From NCBI GenBank assembly GCA_016788635.1, contig JAEUSU010000041.1, positions 186,001-250,000 on the forward strand: a stretch of DNA of 64,000 nt, read 5' to 3'. The notes below the pieces were generated by a model, which was not told where the DNA came from, searched no databases, and was given only the letters and a program-made list of their open reading frames with translations. Source of the stretch: Flavobacteriales bacterium. Lineage in GTDB: Bacteria > Bacteroidota > Bacteroidia > Flavobacteriales_F > PHOS-HE28. The position numbers were made by a program, and so were the translations under genes. Each line of letters starts with the position of its first letter. Positions within the stretch are counted from its first letter, which is position 1. This document shows positions 8,264-16,622 of this stretch, one piece after another.

Positions 8264-8872
8264 ATGAGACCCATTTCCCGCGTGATGATCGCCCTGGCGG
8301 CACTGGCATTGCTGGTGCTGCTCTTCGTACCCGTCTGGCGGATAGATCTCTCCGCACCGCAATATCCCGAAGGCCTCTACATGCAGATCTGGGCCGACCA
8401 TTTCTCCGGCGACGTGGAGAAGATCAACGGCCTGAACCACTACATCGGCATGGCCCATATCAAGGATGAGATGTTCGCCGAGTTCACCTACCTGCCCAAG
8501 GTGATCATGGTGCTCTCGGCCTTGGGCCTGGTGGCCGCCGCCTGGGGCCGCAGGATCCTGTTGGTGGGCGGACTGGTCACACTTTCGCTTTTCGGCGCCT
8601 GGGCCCTCTGGCGCATGTGGGACTGGGGCTACAAGTACGGTCACGAGCTCGATCCGCGTGCGGCCATCAAGGTGGAGGACATGGCCTATCAGCCGCCGCT
8701 CATCGGCCACAAGCAGTTGCTCAACTTCGATGCATGGTCCACTCCGGATGTCGGTGGATGGGTCCTTTTCGGGGTGATGGGGCTGCTGGCCGGGGTCTAT
8801 TTCATGGAGGTGCGCGAACTTCGTTCGAAACTGAAGGCCAAACGCACCCTGCAACAGGTCACGAACCCATGA
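8264..8872 (+). CDS. four-helix membrane protein of clade II nos operon (NosB-like position)
   Basis: Product of 202 residues with four hydrophobic helices: one at the N-terminus (VMIALAALALLVLLFVPVW), two in the middle (VIMVLSALGLVAAAWG and ILLVGGLVTLSLFGAWAL) and one near the C-terminus (GWVLFGVMGLLAGVYF). A loop of about 70 residues between helices 1 and 2 should face the periplasm. Clade II clusters regularly carry a small membrane protein after nosZ; in Wolinella it is called NosB, but I cannot prove homology. It overlaps nosL by ATGA and probably helps NosZ maturation or electron delivery. Confidence 0.6.
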   Translation: MRPISRVMIALAALALLVLLFVPVWRIDLSAPQYPEGLYMQIWADHFSGDVEKINGLNHYIGMAHIKDEMFAEFTYLPKVIMVLSALGLVAAAWGRRILLVGGLVTLSLFGAWALWRMWDWGYKYGHELDPRAAIKVEDMAYQPPLIGHKQLLNFDAWSTPDVGGWVLFGVMGLLAGVYFMEVRELRSKLKAKRTLQQVTNP

Positions 8873-9315
8873 TCCGCGTTCGATCGATCATCCCCATGTT
8901 CCTGCTGGTGCCGGCCCTGTGGTCGTGTGGTCAGCAGGCGCCCACCATTGATTTTGGACGGGCCGAGTGCGCCCACTGCCGGATGAACGTGGTGGACAAA
9001 CAGTTCGGTGCGGCGCTCACCACCCTGAAGGGCCGCCAGTATGTCTTCGACGACATCTCGTGCATGGTCCATTTCGTTCAGAAAGGCACCGTGGCAGAGG
9101 GCCAGGTGGCCGCTTGGTACGTATGTGACCATGCCCATCCGGGTGTGCTTGTGGATGCCACCAACGCGTTCTACCTGCATGGTCCTGCGTTCCGCAGCCC
9201 CATGCGCGGTGATGTGGCCGCGTTCGCTGCAGCGGCCGATCGTGAGAAGGCGGCCGCTGAAGGCAACGCGGACGCCATGGATTGGGAACGCGCACGGAAC
9301 TTCCTGAAGGAGTGA
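8869..9315 (+). CDS. nosL: nitrous oxide reductase copper chaperone NosL
   Basis: Product of 148 residues. A lipoprotein signal (PMFLLVPALWSCG) precedes the NosL fold, with the characteristic CAHCRMNVVDKQFGA motif that binds Cu(I) and delivers it to NosZ for CuZ assembly. YVFDDISCMVHF is the second conserved block of the family. The start ATG overlaps the stop of the previous gene and the stop overlaps the nosD GTG, so the operon is tightly coupled. Confidence 0.93.
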   Translation: MIRVRSIIPMFLLVPALWSCGQQAPTIDFGRAECAHCRMNVVDKQFGAALTTLKGRQYVFDDISCMVHFVQKGTVAEGQVAAWYVCDHAHPGVLVDATNAFYLHGPAFRSPMRGDVAAFAAAADREKAAAEGNADAMDWERARNFLKE

Positions 9316-10658
9316 GCGTGCGTGCGGCGGGCCTGTTGATACTGATCGTGTTCCAGTCGATCACATGGCCTGTGATCGCCCGCTCATGGACCTGTGGTAC
9401 TCCGGATGCGCCTTCGCTGAAGGCGGTCATTGCTGCGGCGGCTCCAGGTGATACCATCCACATATCCGGCACCATCCGGGAGGCCATGATCGTGCTGGAC
9501 AGATCCCTCACCCTGATCGGTGCGGCGGGTGCTGTAATTGATGGTGAGGGCAAGGGCGATGTGCTCGTGGTAAAGGCCGATGATGTCACCATCCGCGGAC
9601 TGACCATCCGTGGCTCGCGTCGCAGCAACCTCGATGACCAGGCGGGAATCAAGGTGGATGAGTGCAAGGGAGCGGTGATCGCAGGCAACGTGGTGGACAA
9701 GTGCTTCTTCGCGATCTACCTCAGCGGGGCGAAGGATGTGTTGATCGAGGACAACCGCGTACTGGGCGAACCGGGCGAGGAGGAGCACATGGCCAATGGC
9801 ATACACCTGTGGAAGTGCAGGAACGCCACCATCCGGGGGAACCACATCGAGTATCATCGGGATGGCATCTACTTCGAGTTCGTCACCGATTCGCGCATCA
9901 CCCGGAACACGTCCGTGAGGAACCTGCGCTACGGCCTGCACTTCATGTTCAGCCACCGCGATGCATATGAGGAGAACCACTTCGAGGAGAACGGGGCCGG
10001 TGTGGCGGTCATGTTCTCCCATCACATCGCCATGCACCGCAACCACTTCGTGGCCAACCGGGGTGCCAGTGCGTACGGGTTGTTGCTGAAGGAGATCAAC
10101 GACGGGGAGATCACGGACAATCGATTTCTGGATAACACCACCGGGGTCATGGTGGATGGCTGCAACCGGATCAACGTGCACGGCAACCTGTTCCGATCGA
10201 ACGGATGGGCCATGCGGCTCTTCGCCAACGCCATAGGCTGTGACCTGCGCGGCAATGCGTTCAGCGGGAACACCTTCGATGTGACCACGAACGGATCGCT
10301 GCTGTCGAACACCATGGAGGGCAACTATTGGGACCGCTACGAGGGATATGATCTGGACCGCGATGGCCACGGGGATGTGCCGCACAGGCCGCTCGGTTTC
10401 TTCACGCTGCTGGTGGAACGCCAGCCCTATGCGCTGGTCCTTTCACGGAGCCTTTTTGTTTCGCTGCTGGACCGCGCAGAGCGACTGGTCCCGTCGCTCA
10501 CACCCGAAGCCTTGAAGGATGATCGCCCCTTGATGCGCCCACCTGGAGGGGCTCGGACGCAGAGGGGCGGTGACCTGCCCGGTGGCGCTACTGCGGGCCG
10601 GTCGGGCACATGGCTGCCGGGTCTTGTCCTATTTTTCCTGACCCTGCTCCAGTGCTGA
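9312..10658 (+). CDS. nosD: NosD, periplasmic copper-processing protein
   Basis: Product of 448 residues starting at GTG 9312 (overlapping the nosL stop as GTGA); an ATG at 9282 lies inside nosL and would precede the signal peptide AAGLLILIVFQSITWPVIA. The body is a right-handed parallel beta-helix of repeated NxF/IxxN rungs, for example GNHIEYHRDGIYFEF and ENHFEENGAGVAVMFSHH, as in the NosD/CASH family. NosD works with the NosFY ABC transporter to build the CuZ sulfide-copper centre. A C-terminal hydrophobic tail (WLPGLVLFFLTLL) may anchor it in the membrane. Confidence 0.93.
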   Translation: MSVRAAGLLILIVFQSITWPVIARSWTCGTPDAPSLKAVIAAAAPGDTIHISGTIREAMIVLDRSLTLIGAAGAVIDGEGKGDVLVVKADDVTIRGLTIRGSRRSNLDDQAGIKVDECKGAVIAGNVVDKCFFAIYLSGAKDVLIEDNRVLGEPGEEEHMANGIHLWKCRNATIRGNHIEYHRDGIYFEFVTDSRITRNTSVRNLRYGLHFMFSHRDAYEENHFEENGAGVAVMFSHHIAMHRNHFVANRGASAYGLLLKEINDGEITDNRFLDNTTGVMVDGCNRINVHGNLFRSNGWAMRLFANAIGCDLRGNAFSGNTFDVTTNGSLLSNTMEGNYWDRYEGYDLDRDGHGDVPHRPLGFFTLLVERQPYALVLSRSLFVSLLDRAERLVPSLTPEALKDDRPLMRPPGGARTQRGGDLPGGATAGRSGTWLPGLVLFFLTLLQC

Positions 10659-10662
10659 TCTT

Positions 10663-11403
10663 ATGGCTGAACCGCGCATAGAGTTCCATGATGTGGGCAA
10701 GTCCTTCGGCCGCCTTTGGGCCTTGCGGCAGGTGAACTGCAGTTTCATGCCGGGTGAAGTGGTCATGCTCATAGGCCCCAACGCCAGTGGAAAGACCACG
10801 TTGATCAAGTGCCTTCTGGGTTTGGTGCACCCTACGGAAGGAAGCATTCACATGAGCGGCATGGCCATTGGCCGCGATCCATCCTACCGCACAGCCATCG
10901 GTTACATGCCGCAGATCTCCCAATTCCCCGCCACGCTCACCATTGCGCAGTTGCTGGACATGATGGCCGATGTGCGCGGACTTGCACCAGGCGAGCCGGA
11001 TGATGGTCTGGTGGAGACCCTCGGCCTTTCCCCCCAAATGGACAAGCGGCTCGCTACGCTTAGCGGGGGCACCAAACAAAAGGTGAGCGCCGTGCTGGCC
11101 CTGCGTACCCGGCCGCAAGTGCTGGTCATGGACGAACCCACGGCGGGCCTCGATCCGGTATCCGCAAGTCTGGTGCTGGAGCAGGCCGTGGCGCTGCGCA
11201 ACGCGGGCGGAACGGTGTTGATCACCTCGCACCTGATGGAGGAGGTGGAGGCCATGGCCGATCGTGTGGCCTATTTGGAGGAGGGCCGTCTGCGTTTCCT
11301 GCTGCCGGTGCAGGAGATCCTGGCACGCACCGATGCGAAGCGCCTGTCACAAGCATTGCCTCGCCTGCTCGAAGACCGCCAACTGCATGTTCCTGCCACT
11401 TGA
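10663..11403 (+). CDS. nosF: NosF, ABC transporter ATPase
   Basis: Product of 246 residues. Walker A is GPNASGKTT (about residues 38-46), the ABC signature is LSGGTKQKVS, and Walker B with its catalytic glutamate is VLVMDEPTAGLDP. NosF pairs with the NosY permease; the complex exports a sulfur compound needed for CuZ assembly in NosZ. It begins four bases after nosD, and its stop overlaps the TTG proposed as the start of nosY. Confidence 0.95.
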   Translation: MAEPRIEFHDVGKSFGRLWALRQVNCSFMPGEVVMLIGPNASGKTTLIKCLLGLVHPTEGSIHMSGMAIGRDPSYRTAIGYMPQISQFPATLTIAQLLDMMADVRGLAPGEPDDGLVETLGLSPQMDKRLATLSGGTKQKVSAVLALRTRPQVLVMDEPTAGLDPVSASLVLEQAVALRNAGGTVLITSHLMEEVEAMADRVAYLEEGRLRFLLPVQEILARTDAKRLSQALPRLLEDRQLHVPAT

Positions 11404-12344
11404 ACGCAACCCCCAACCCGGTCACGCTGAGCGCGTCGAAGCGCAACCACCCATACCCAACCCCCAACCCGGTCACGCTGAGCAAGCCGGCCCCGAGCAG
11501 AGCCGAGGGGTCGAAGCGCAACTCCCAACCTTCAACCTGCCAGCGGCAGGCAGGCCCCCAACCCCCAACCTCCAACTTGACCAAGGTCTTCAAATACACC
11601 CTTATCGATCTGGCCCGCAACCGGTTCGTGCTGGGCTATGCCGTGTTGCTGATGATCCTCACGCAGGGCCTCTTCATGCTGGAGGATGATGCCATGAAGG
11701 CCTTGCTGAGCCTGGTGCAGGTGGTGCTTGCCCTAGTGCCCCTCATCACGGTCATCTTCACCGTCGTCTATTTCTACGACATCCAGGAGTTCACACAACT
11801 ACTGGCGGTGCAGCCCATCACCCGACGCGCCATACTGGCCGGCCAGTTGGCGGCGCTCACGGCGGCTTTGCTCATGGCGCAGGCCATCGGTCTGGGCCTG
11901 CCTTTGCTGGTCCATTCCCCTTCGCCTGCCGCGCTCGTGCTTTCGCTATCCGGGTCGGGGCTGGTGTTGGTCTTTACGGCGATCGGCGCGTTGATCGCAC
12001 TGGCGCAGCGGGAGAAGGCCCGTGGCGTGGGCATGGCCCTGGTGGTCTGGCTGCTCTTCGTGCTTGTGTATGATGCGGTGTTGCTCTGGCTCATGTTCGC
12101 CTTCAGCGACTACCCCATTGAGCCCTTCATTATTCCCTTCGCGGGCCTCAACCCCATCGACCTTGCGCGCATCCTGGTGATGCTGGAGATCGACCTGTCC
12201 GCCATGATGGGTTACAGCGGAGCCATCTACCGCAACTTCTTCGGAAGCGGGATGGGCATGCTGGTGGCCGGGCTCATCCTGCTGCTTTGGGTGGGGCTTC
12301 CGGTGTTCACCGCTTTCCGGGTGTTCCGGAACAAGGACTTGTAG
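11400..12344 (+). CDS. nosY: NosY, ABC-2 permease, with in-frame repeat at the N-terminus
   Basis: The core from about residue 60 (TKVFKYTLIDLARNRF) is a six-helix ABC-2 permease of the usual NosY size. The first 59 codons are unusual: they are encoded by a Pro/Ser-rich repeat element (11420-11522) followed by proline-rich filler, and have no counterpart in ordinary NosY. The frame is open from TTG 11400, which overlaps the nosF stop in the manner of the other junctions. The alternative start is TTG 11577, just before the permease core; neither has a convincing ribosome-binding site. The repeat seems to have inserted right after the original start without breaking the frame. Confidence 0.85.
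   Translation: MNATPNPVTLSASKRNHPYPTPNPVTLSKPAPSRAEGSKRNSQPSTCQRQAGPQPPTSNLTKVFKYTLIDLARNRFVLGYAVLLMILTQGLFMLEDDAMKALLSLVQVVLALVPLITVIFTVVYFYDIQEFTQLLAVQPITRRAILAGQLAALTAALLMAQAIGLGLPLLVHSPSPAALVLSLSGSGLVLVFTAIGALIALAQREKARGVGMALVVWLLFVLVYDAVLLWLMFAFSDYPIEPFIIPFAGLNPIDLARILVMLEIDLSAMMGYSGAIYRNFFGSGMGMLVAGLILLLWVGLPVFTAFRVFRNKDL
11420..11522 (+). repeat. coding-compatible VTLS repeat element, copy in nosY
   Basis: Two units begin GGTCACGCTGAGC (11420 and 11471). The second unit, 11471-11522, is identical over 52 bases to 46683-46734 inside rsmG and is read in the same frame in both genes, giving VTLSKPAPSRAEGSKRN. The first unit is shorter and lacks the central part. Confidence 0.85.
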
Positions 12345-12467
12345 CGCCATTCAACAGCTGTTCCGGTGGTCCCCGGAGAAAGTTGCTGCCGGCTGACCAT
12401 TGTCATGTACGGGATGAAATGGTCCGCAGATATTCGTGCGTCCCCAAGGACGATCAATACACACACC

Positions 12468-13037
12468 ATGAAACGCACACCCTTGTACGCGCCCGTAGCG
12501 GCTTTCCTGACCATACTCTTACTCGCGGCATGCGGCGGTGCTGCGGAACCTGTGGCCGCCACCGGGTCTGGCGCTGGCGAACCGGGGCCGGGCCAGTCCG
12601 CCGTGGTGGATGAGAAGAGCGTTCCGAACGTGGTGGGCATCGCCGTCAACTCCCCCGATCACAAGACCCTTGTGGCTGCGGTGCTGCATGTGAAGTACCA
12701 GGATGTGCTCGCCAATGCCGGTCCCTTCACGGTGTATGCGCCCACGGATGCCGCCTTTGCCGCCCTGCCAGCCGGCACGTTGGACGAGTTGTTAAAGCCC
12801 GAGAACAAGGAGAAGCTCCAGGACATCCTGGAATACCATGTGGCCGTGGGTGTTTTCCAACCGGACAAGATGACCAATGGCCGCAAGTTGAACATGGCCA
12901 ATCTGAAGGACACGAAATTCACCGTGGGTGAGGATGGCAGCGTGATGGTGAACGATGCGAAGGTGCTGGGCACGGCCCCCGCCAGCAACGGCTTGGTGGT
13001 GGTGATCGACAAAGTGCTCCTTCCGCCCACGGAATGA
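12468..13037 (+). CDS. fasciclin (FAS1) domain lipoprotein
   Basis: Product of 189 residues. The ATG at 12468 starts a lipoprotein signal (VAAFLTILLLAACGG). After a short linker there is one FAS1 domain with both conserved blocks: GPFTVYAPTDAAFAALP and ILEYHVAVG, then a C-terminal VVVIDKVLLPP. FAS1 domains mediate adhesion or surface interaction. It follows the nos operon after 123 bases and ends with its own hairpin terminator, so it is probably a separate unit. An earlier in-frame start at 12366 was rejected because it would bury the signal peptide. Confidence 0.88.
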   Translation: MKRTPLYAPVAAFLTILLLAACGGAAEPVAATGSGAGEPGPGQSAVVDEKSVPNVVGIAVNSPDHKTLVAAVLHVKYQDVLANAGPFTVYAPTDAAFAALPAGTLDELLKPENKEKLQDILEYHVAVGVFQPDKMTNGRKLNMANLKDTKFTVGEDGSVMVNDAKVLGTAPASNGLVVVIDKVLLPPTE

Positions 13038-13091
13038 AACATACAGCAGCCTTCCCGGGGTGAATGGTACCAGGGAATGGTGAAAGGCGGC

Positions 13092-13115
13092 AAGGGCGCT
13101 CGTAAGAGCGCCCTT
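13092..13115 (+). terminator. hairpin terminator after fasciclin gene
   Basis: Perfect 10-base stem AAGGGCGCTC / GAGCGCCCTT with a GTAA loop, 54 bases after the fasciclin stop. The U-tract is weak. Confidence 0.65.
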
Positions 13116-13216
13116 GCTGTGTCCGGCAGGGTCGATCGTTGATCGTGCTGTTGAGAATAAAAAAAGATAATAATATCCGATATGTGGTCTGCGCGTGATC
13201 TTGGCGACCCGATGGA

Positions 13217-15811
13217 ATGACACTGAAATACCTCCCGATCATGCAAGCAGATACGATCTTCGCGACACCGACCATGCCTTTCGAGAATACCAAACGCCCG
13301 ACCTATTCAACTGCTGAGGCGGTGGCAGAGGCACAGACCTATTTCCATGGTGACGAACTGGCGGCCACCACCTGGGTGAACAAGTATGCCCTGCGCGATG
13401 CGGAAGGCAGGCTGGTGGAGGGGTCACCGGCGGACATGCACCGGCGTATGGCACGCGAGTTCGCACGCGTCGAGGCGCGTTATGCGCCCCTGCCGGCGGA
13501 GAAGCGCGAGCTGCTTTCCACTTTTGGGCAATTGCGGCGACCATTGGACGAGCAGCGCATCTTCGAGCTGTTCGACGGCTTCCGCGATGTGGTACCACAG
13601 GGCAGTGTGATGGCCTCACTCGGTGATCCGTACAGGCTGGCCTCCTTGAGCAACTGCGTGGTGATCCCTTCGCCACTGGATAGCTATGGCGGCATCTTCC
13701 ACAACGACCAGCAGCTCGCCCAGCTCTTCAAGCGGCGCTGCGGTGTGGGCTTCGACCTCAGCACGCTGCGGCCCGAAGGCGCGCACGTGAGCAATGCCGC
13801 ACGCACCAGCACCGGCGCCGTCAGCTTCATGGAGCGCTTCAGCAACACCACACGCGAGGTGGCGCAGAAGGGCAGGCGAGGTGCGCTGATGCTCACCATG
13901 GACATTGCCCATCCCGACATCGAGAAGTTCATCACCGTGAAGCAGGACCTCACCAAGGTGACCGGCGCCAACGTGAGCGTGCGCATCAGCGACGAGTTCC
14001 TCAAGGCCGTGGAGGCGGATGCGGACTTCACACTGCGCTGGCCGTTGGATGCGAGGGAGCCCAGCGTGACCAAGGTGCTGAAGGCACGTGAGTTGTGGAA
14101 CACCCTGGTGGCCTGTGCGCACGCCACTGCCGAACCCGGTGTGATCTTCTGGGACCGCCAGCACACCTACAGTACCAGCAGTGTGTACCCGGGCTTTCGC
14201 AACGCGAGCACCAACCCATGCAGCGAGATCGCCATGCAAGGGGGTGACAGCTGCCGCCTTATCGCCATCAACCTTTACAGCTTCATCAACGAACCCTTTA
14301 CATCGAAGGCCTGGTTCGATCATGAGCGTTTCGCGGCCGTCACCTATGAGGCACAGCGCCTGATGGACGACCTGGTGGACCTGGAGTTGGAGGCCGTGGA
14401 CCGCATCCTGGCGAAGGTGGCCGCCGATCCCGAGCCCGACGAACTGAAACGCACCGAGCGTGAGACCTGGGAGCTGCTGCGTGATACCGGCAGGAAAGGC
14501 CGCCGGACCGGTCTCGGTTTCACCGGCCTGGCCGATGCGCTGGCCGGCTTGAACCTGAAGTATGACAGTGATGCGGCGCTGATCGCCACCGAGGACATCA
14601 TGCGCACCAAGTGCCGCGCGGAATTCGACAGCAGCATTGACATGGCCATCGAGCGCGGCGCCTTCGAGGGCTTCTCTCCGGCCGTCGAACGCACCAGCGA
14701 ATTCACCACCATGCTCGAGAAGGAGTTGCCGGAGGTGCACGACCGCATGATGCGCCATGGACGACGCAACATCAGCCTCAGCACCGTGGCACCCACCGGC
14801 ACGCTAAGCCTGCTCACCCGCACCAGCAGCGGCATCGAGCCGGTCTTCATGTTGGGTTACACCCGCCGCCGGAAGGTGGTGCCCGGCGATCCCAAGGCCC
14901 GGGTGAGCTTCACGGATGACCTGGGCGACCAATGGGAGGAGTTCACCGTGCACCATCCGCGTGTGCTGGACTGGATGAAGGCCACGGGCGGGAACGATGT
15001 GGCGAAAAGCCCGTACGCCGGCGCCACCGCCAATGAGATCGATTGGCACAAGCGCATCCGTATGCAAGCCGTGGTGCAGAAGTACGTTACGCATTCCATC
15101 AGCAGCACCATCAACCTGCCTTCCACCGCCACGGTGGATGAAGTGGGAGGTATCTACCTCGAAGCATGGCACGAGGGACTGAAAGGCATCACGGTGTATC
15201 GTGATGGCAGCCGGAGCGGCGTGCTGGTGGCGGAGAAGAAGGACAAAGTACCGGAGCCGCATGGACATGTCACGCGTCCCATGCGCTTGGACGCTGATGT
15301 GCTCCGTTTCAACAACGACACCGAACCCTGGATCGCCGTGGTGGGCCTGCTCGATGGCAAACCGTACGAGATCTTCACCGGCAAGGCCAACGGTGGTTTC
15401 GAGCTGCCCAGATGGGTCACCAAAGGCTGGGTGGTGAAGCGCAAGGACCCAGCCTTGGGCAAGAACATCTACGACCTCGAGTATGCGGATGATGAAGGCT
15501 ATCGCGTCACCGTGCAGGGCCTCAGTCGCACCTTCAACAAGGAGTTCTGGAACTACGCCATCCTCATCAGCGGCATGCTACGCCAGGGCATGCCTGTGCC
15601 GCAGGTGGTGGACGTGGTGGCCAACCTGAACCTGTACGATGCCGCCCTCGGCACCTGGAAGAACGGCGTGGTGCGCGCGCTTTCCCGCTACATCCCCGAT
15701 GGCACCCAGGCCATGGGCCGCAAGTGCCAGGAATGTGGGGACGCGGAAGGGCTCTACTACGAGGAAGGGTGCCTGAAGTGCAGGAGTTGTGGTGGGACGA
15801 AGTGCGGTTGA
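13217..15811 (+). CDS. nrdJ: adenosylcobalamin-dependent (class II) ribonucleotide reductase
   Basis: Product of up to 864 residues; reduces ribonucleotides to deoxyribonucleotides with a B12-generated thiyl radical, so it works with or without oxygen. The barrel shows LASLSNCVVIPSP and NPCSEIAMQGGDSC. The C-terminus carries CQECG and CLKCRSCGGTKCG, the cysteine-rich shuttle that re-reduces the active site. LSTVAPTGTLSLL is a family block. Starts at 13217, 13241 and 13274 (MPFENTK) are all possible; the last begins the conserved part. The upstream region is AT-rich but has no clear B12 riboswitch. Confidence 0.93.
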   Translation: MTLKYLPIMQADTIFATPTMPFENTKRPTYSTAEAVAEAQTYFHGDELAATTWVNKYALRDAEGRLVEGSPADMHRRMAREFARVEARYAPLPAEKRELLSTFGQLRRPLDEQRIFELFDGFRDVVPQGSVMASLGDPYRLASLSNCVVIPSPLDSYGGIFHNDQQLAQLFKRRCGVGFDLSTLRPEGAHVSNAARTSTGAVSFMERFSNTTREVAQKGRRGALMLTMDIAHPDIEKFITVKQDLTKVTGANVSVRISDEFLKAVEADADFTLRWPLDAREPSVTKVLKARELWNTLVACAHATAEPGVIFWDRQHTYSTSSVYPGFRNASTNPCSEIAMQGGDSCRLIAINLYSFINEPFTSKAWFDHERFAAVTYEAQRLMDDLVDLELEAVDRILAKVAADPEPDELKRTERETWELLRDTGRKGRRTGLGFTGLADALAGLNLKYDSDAALIATEDIMRTKCRAEFDSSIDMAIERGAFEGFSPAVERTSEFTTMLEKELPEVHDRMMRHGRRNISLSTVAPTGTLSLLTRTSSGIEPVFMLGYTRRRKVVPGDPKARVSFTDDLGDQWEEFTVHHPRVLDWMKATGGNDVAKSPYAGATANEIDWHKRIRMQAVVQKYVTHSISSTINLPSTATVDEVGGIYLEAWHEGLKGITVYRDGSRSGVLVAEKKDKVPEPHGHVTRPMRLDADVLRFNNDTEPWIAVVGLLDGKPYEIFTGKANGGFELPRWVTKGWVVKRKDPALGKNIYDLEYADDEGYRVTVQGLSRTFNKEFWNYAILISGMLRQGMPVPQVVDVVANLNLYDAALGTWKNGVVRALSRYIPDGTQAMGRKCQECGDAEGLYYEEGCLKCRSCGGTKCG

Positions 15812-15870
15812 GGAGGCTGCCGGGAGGTCCGCATCGCAGGGCTACCGTGGTGGAGCCGATGGCCCCACGC

Positions 15871-15878
15871 TAGCTTTG
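15871..15878 (+). promoter_or_regulatory. -7 element directly ahead of 15886 gene
   Basis: TAGCTTTG is a perfect TAnnTTTG match, with only seven bases to the ATG at 15886. Transcription would start at or next to the start codon. Confidence 0.55.
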
Positions 15879-15885
15879 CACCATC

Positions 15886-16500
15886 ATGTATGCGTGGTAC
15901 CCTATGCTGGTTTGCCTGCTTGCGTTCTCGGCAGGGAGTGGTGCCATTGCACAGTCCGAGGAACACCCCTTCATCGCGCGCTTCACCCTCACGGAATTGG
16001 AAGGCCGCGTCGTGGTGGCCTGGACCATGCAGGGCGGCAGCACGTGCGACGGCAGTGAGGTGGAACGCTCCACCGACGGCATCACCTTCAGCCGTGTGCA
16101 CCGGCTGGATGGCATCTGTGGCGATGCAGCGCTGGATGTGCCCTTCACCTGGACCGATCTGGCGCCGCCCGAGTTGAGCACCCTGTACTACCGCATCAAG
16201 CTGGGGTTGAATGACGGCTACAGTTCTGTACGGTCCATCCGCTATGATCAATTGCACAGCGCGGACATCCGGGTATTCCCGGTGCCTTCCGCTGGTCCCG
16301 TCACGGTGGTGGTGAACTCTGGTGCAGGTACATCCCTCGAACTGCGCGTATTTGGTGCCGATGGGCGGGTGGTCATCGAACGTTCCGGCCTCACGGGCCG
16401 GCGTCACGAGCTGGACCTGTCCGGTATTTCACCCGGGGCCTACCGTATGGTGGCCATTGGCGATGGGCGGATAGCCACTACAGGTTTCGTGATCCAATAG
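15886..16500 (+). CDS. small secreted protein with T9SS type A sorting domain
   Basis: Product of 204 residues. A signal peptide (LVCLLAFSAGSGAIAQ) is followed by a fibronectin-like beta domain (FTLTELEGRVVVAWTMQGG, then TWTDLAPPE). The last 80 residues match a T9SS C-terminal domain: IRVFPVPSAGPVTVVV, LRVFGADGRVV and ISPGAYRMVAI. It should be exported to the cell surface or medium by the type IX system. No catalytic motif was seen. Not in an operon with nrdJ, since it has its own -7 element. Confidence 0.8.
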   Translation: MYAWYPMLVCLLAFSAGSGAIAQSEEHPFIARFTLTELEGRVVVAWTMQGGSTCDGSEVERSTDGITFSRVHRLDGICGDAALDVPFTWTDLAPPELSTLYYRIKLGLNDGYSSVRSIRYDQLHSADIRVFPVPSAGPVTVVVNSGAGTSLELRVFGADGRVVIERSGLTGRRHELDLSGISPGAYRMVAIGDGRIATTGFVIQ

Positions 16501-16509
16501 GGCGGCTCG

Positions 16510-16552
16510 GTGACAGTCGTCACTGAACCCGAAGGCAGGTGACCTTCGTCAC
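16510..16552. promoter_or_regulatory. paired GTGAC-N4-GTCAC palindromes upstream of MBL/rhodanese gene
   Basis: Two perfect palindromes with the same arms occur at 16510-16523 (centre AGTC) and 16539-16552 (centre CTTC), 29 bases apart start to start. They lie just upstream of a -7-like CAATTTTG at 16575-16582 and 71 bases before the ATG at 16623. This spacing and symmetry suit a dimeric regulator. Confidence 0.6.
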
Positions 16553-16622
16553 GGTCGTGCGTTTTCCGGCGGTCCAATTTTGTGCTGTACCGATAGCCAC
16601 GGACCACTATCACAGAACAACC

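Noticed and set aside
13092-13115. Cobalamin riboswitch ahead of nrdJ
   Set aside because: Only a simple hairpin is present; the 180-base gap lacks the conserved B12-box sequence and is too short for the full element.
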